A stretch of DNA of 64,000 bases from CAWAHD01 sp963781785 (GTDB lineage Bacteria > Planctomycetota > Planctomycetia > Isosphaerales > Isosphaeraceae), in contig CAWAHD010000002.1 in assembly GCA_963781785.1 (NCBI GenBank), positions 1,736,001 to 1,800,000 on the forward strand. The letters are read 5' to 3'. The notes below the pieces were generated by a model. It ran no database searches and was not told where the DNA came from. It worked only from the letters and a program-made list of their open reading frames with translations. This document shows positions 62,583 through 64,000 of the stretch, piece by piece (positions within the stretch are counted from its first letter, which is position 1; the number at the start of each line of letters is the position of its first letter). Position numbers and translations under genes: made by a program.

Positions 62583-64000
62583 TTACAGCAGTTCATTGTC
62601 TGGGGACTGCTGCGGCTCTTCCTGCACTCTCGCGAGTCGCTTCCGTGCCTTGGCGGCTGCGCGCTCGCGCTCAAGCTTGCCCCCGTCCGTGAAGATTCCC
62701 GCCCGCATGTAAAACTGGGTAAATGCCCCCACCACGACCAGGAAGCAGCCCAGGTAGATCACTGGCCGGGCAGGATTGGTGGCGACCTGAAAGACCGACT
62801 CGAAACGGCCGGTTGGCTGGTTGGTTTCGGGGTCGATGTCCGGCATGTAGCGCGATTGATAAAACGTGAAACCGCGATGGGTCAAAGGGTGATTCATGAA
62901 GATCAGGTACGGCTGATTCTTGATCCCCGACGATGGGTCGGTGAGCTCGACCTGGCTTTCGAACTTGGTGGCTTGCTCGGTGCCGGGCTCGAAGCCCACT
63001 TCGAAGTCCTTGAGCTTCAGCTCGAACCCCAGCGGCCGGCGATCGGCGTCGAACCGGACCTCGTACACGGCATTCTCGAAGGTGACGTACCGCGGCGGCG
63101 GCGGGTCGAGGTCCATCGAGCGCCGAAGCCAGAATTCTTGGGTCTCTTGCCCCACCGTCATCACGACGCGACAGGCGGCAACGCCCTCGTCCAATTTGCC
63201 CTTGGGCAGCTCCATCGGCTCGAAGATTTGCTTTTCGATCGCCGACCTAAGATATTCGTCGACACCAAAGGTGATGGTCATCGGCATCGTGGGTCCGCCG
63301 CCGAAGGCGGCGATCGGCTTGCCCTTCTCGACCGGGCCCGCGGCCCGGAGCTCTCCGATGGCGCTCTTGCCACGACCGAAGACCCGGTAGTACAGCGCAT
63401 CATCGGGACCGGCCAGGATCTCGATCTGCCCGAACCGGCCATTGGTTTTGGGATCGATCGTGGGCGCGACCATGTAGTGGATCGCGGCCAACCGCGGCTC
63501 CTCTGCGCCTGTCGTCTCGTCGGTCGATGGGATGACAGCCATCGGCAGATTAGCGAGCGCCATGTGCGTCACCGGCTTTGCTTTGCCGGCCTGGATCTTG
63601 AAGACGGCGATCGGGATCGAATCGTCACCCAGAACGTGATCAAGCCGGTATTTGGTCGTGCTGGTCGGAAACTCGAGGACCTCCGAGAGCGTGACGGTCA
63701 GATCGCTCTCCGGCAGATTGGTCGATTTACCCTTCTGATCGTCGAGAACCCAATCGAAGGTCCGTGCGCGGCCGGCCCGATCCGGATAGCGGAACCGAGC
63801 AACCCCACTCGCGCCGGACGAAAACGGCGGCTTGAGGAAGTCGTCGACCAGTTCGGGCCGGTCGACATACGCAAAGACAAGCTCGGCGGGGCGCTGGCTC
63901 CGGACGACCCGGTGGAACTTCCGCTCCGTCGCCAGCCAGTGTTCGTCCTCGGACCGGAACGCGTCTTGCGCGTGCGGCATGTTCGGCCCCTTGAACTGAA
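62583..64000 (-). CDS. ResB-like cytochrome c biogenesis protein (5' end outside window)
   Basis: The membrane partner of CcsA in system II cytochrome c maturation. Only the C-terminal part is in the window: the frame is open beyond 63980 (QFKGPN precedes MPHAQDAFRSEDEHWL), so the real start and the first membrane helices lie to the right of 64000. A long extracytoplasmic beta-rich region is followed by PYLIFMNHPLTHRGFTFYQS (the conserved ResB HPL..GY..YQS motif) and a last membrane helix PVIYLGCFLVVVGAFTQFYM. The tail is Lys/Arg/Glu-rich. Stop at 62583, 66 bases before ccsA, consistent with an operon. Confidence 0.8.
   Translation of the reverse strand, partial: QFKGPNMPHAQDAFRSEDEHWLATERKFHRVVRSQRPAELVFAYVDRPELVDDFLKPPFSSGASGVARFRYPDRAGRARTFDWVLDDQKGKSTNLPESDLTVTLSEVLEFPTSTTKYRLDHVLGDDSIPIAVFKIQAGKAKPVTHMALANLPMAVIPSTDETTGAEEPRLAAIHYMVAPTIDPKTNGRFGQIEILAGPDDALYYRVFGRGKSAIGELRAAGPVEKGKPIAAFGGGPTMPMTITFGVDEYLRSAIEKQIFEPMELPKGKLDEGVAACRVVMTVGQETQEFWLRRSMDLDPPPPRYVTFENAVYEVRFDADRRPLGFELKLKDFEVGFEPGTEQATKFESQVELTDPSSGIKNQPYLIFMNHPLTHRGFTFYQSRYMPDIDPETNQPTGRFESVFQVATNPARPVIYLGCFLVVVGAFTQFYMRAGIFTDGGKLERERAAAKARKRLARVQEEPQQSPDNELL

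Noticed and set aside
1..64000. CRISPR arrays, rRNA, tRNA, prophage or transposase genes
   Set aside because: No regularly spaced repeats, no rRNA segments, no cloverleaf with a clear T-loop, and no DDE or integrase motifs were seen by eye; a tRNA scan would be needed to exclude a missed tRNA.

Overview
The window looks like chromosomal DNA of a planctomycete, most likely Isosphaera/Singulisphaera-like. The basis is high GC, a giant secreted protein that starts with the planctomycete N-terminal motif LEDRVLLS, a DUF4159 protein with prenyltransferase-type repeats, a lipoprotein-anchored alpha-2-macroglobulin, a carboxypeptidase-regulatory/TlpA protein, and many small conserved proteins of unknown role. 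There is no rRNA, no CRISPR array and no tRNA that I could recognise. The taxon is inferred from gene content, not from a marker gene.

Layout. 1-11.3 kb (minus): one giant repetitive extracellular protein; the first 2.5 kaa are open, but the continuation to the left edge has three frameshifts. 12.4-13.0 kb: a SnoaL/NTF2-like protein. 13.0-18.4 kb (plus): a complete imuA-imuB-dnaE2 mutagenic-repair cassette behind a sigma70-like promoter with an overlapping dyad; all three genes are frameshifted. 18.5-21.5 kb: a membrane protein with a Tudor-like tail, a DUF2585 protein and a DUF2325-like protein. 21.7-26.2 kb (plus): a coenzyme-B12 acyl-CoA mutase operon (large subunit, B12 subunit, MeaB-type GTPase, acyl-CoA ligase) whose substrate residues are of the isobutyryl-CoA mutase type, not the methylmalonyl-CoA mutase type. 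26.3-36.6 kb: alpha-2-macroglobulin (minus), a broken membrane gene (plus), and a secreted TlpA-like protein (minus) translationally coupled to a BlaI remnant. 36.8-37.5 kb: a Phd/VapC toxin-antitoxin pair apparently fused by one extra base. 37.7-44.8 kb: accessory small genes, a secreted hydrolase, a stand-alone LigD phosphoesterase domain, gene remnants and palindromic intergenic repeats. 44.8-47.2 kb (minus): PabB-PabC (4-aminobenzoate synthesis). 47.9-55.3 kb (plus): an acyltransferase, acyl-CoA dehydrogenase, FadB/FadJ-type, thiolase and TIM-barrel operon. 55.3-59.2 kb (minus): DUF4159 protein and an alkaline-phosphatase superfamily protein. 59.3-64 kb: DUF309 (plus) and the system II cytochrome c maturation pair CcsA-ResB (minus, ResB runs off the right edge).

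How the genes work together. The acyl-CoA ligase and B12 mutase form a self-contained module for activating and rearranging a branched or straight short-chain acid. The beta-oxidation operon 22 kb downstream could degrade the product, but that link is inference. CcsA and ResB attach haem to c-type cytochromes at the outer face of the cytoplasmic membrane. ImuA, ImuB and DnaE2 would form a translesion mutasome if intact.

A caution for the whole window: I count at least 15 single-base frame disruptions in otherwise well-conserved genes, strongly concentrated in some genes (seven in the mutasome cassette alone) and absent from others (none in the 6.2-kb macroglobulin gene or the 6.6-kb acyltransferase-to-thiolase stretch). 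Either the assembly carries uncorrected indels or several loci are really decaying; the sequence alone cannot decide, and both readings are kept open below.
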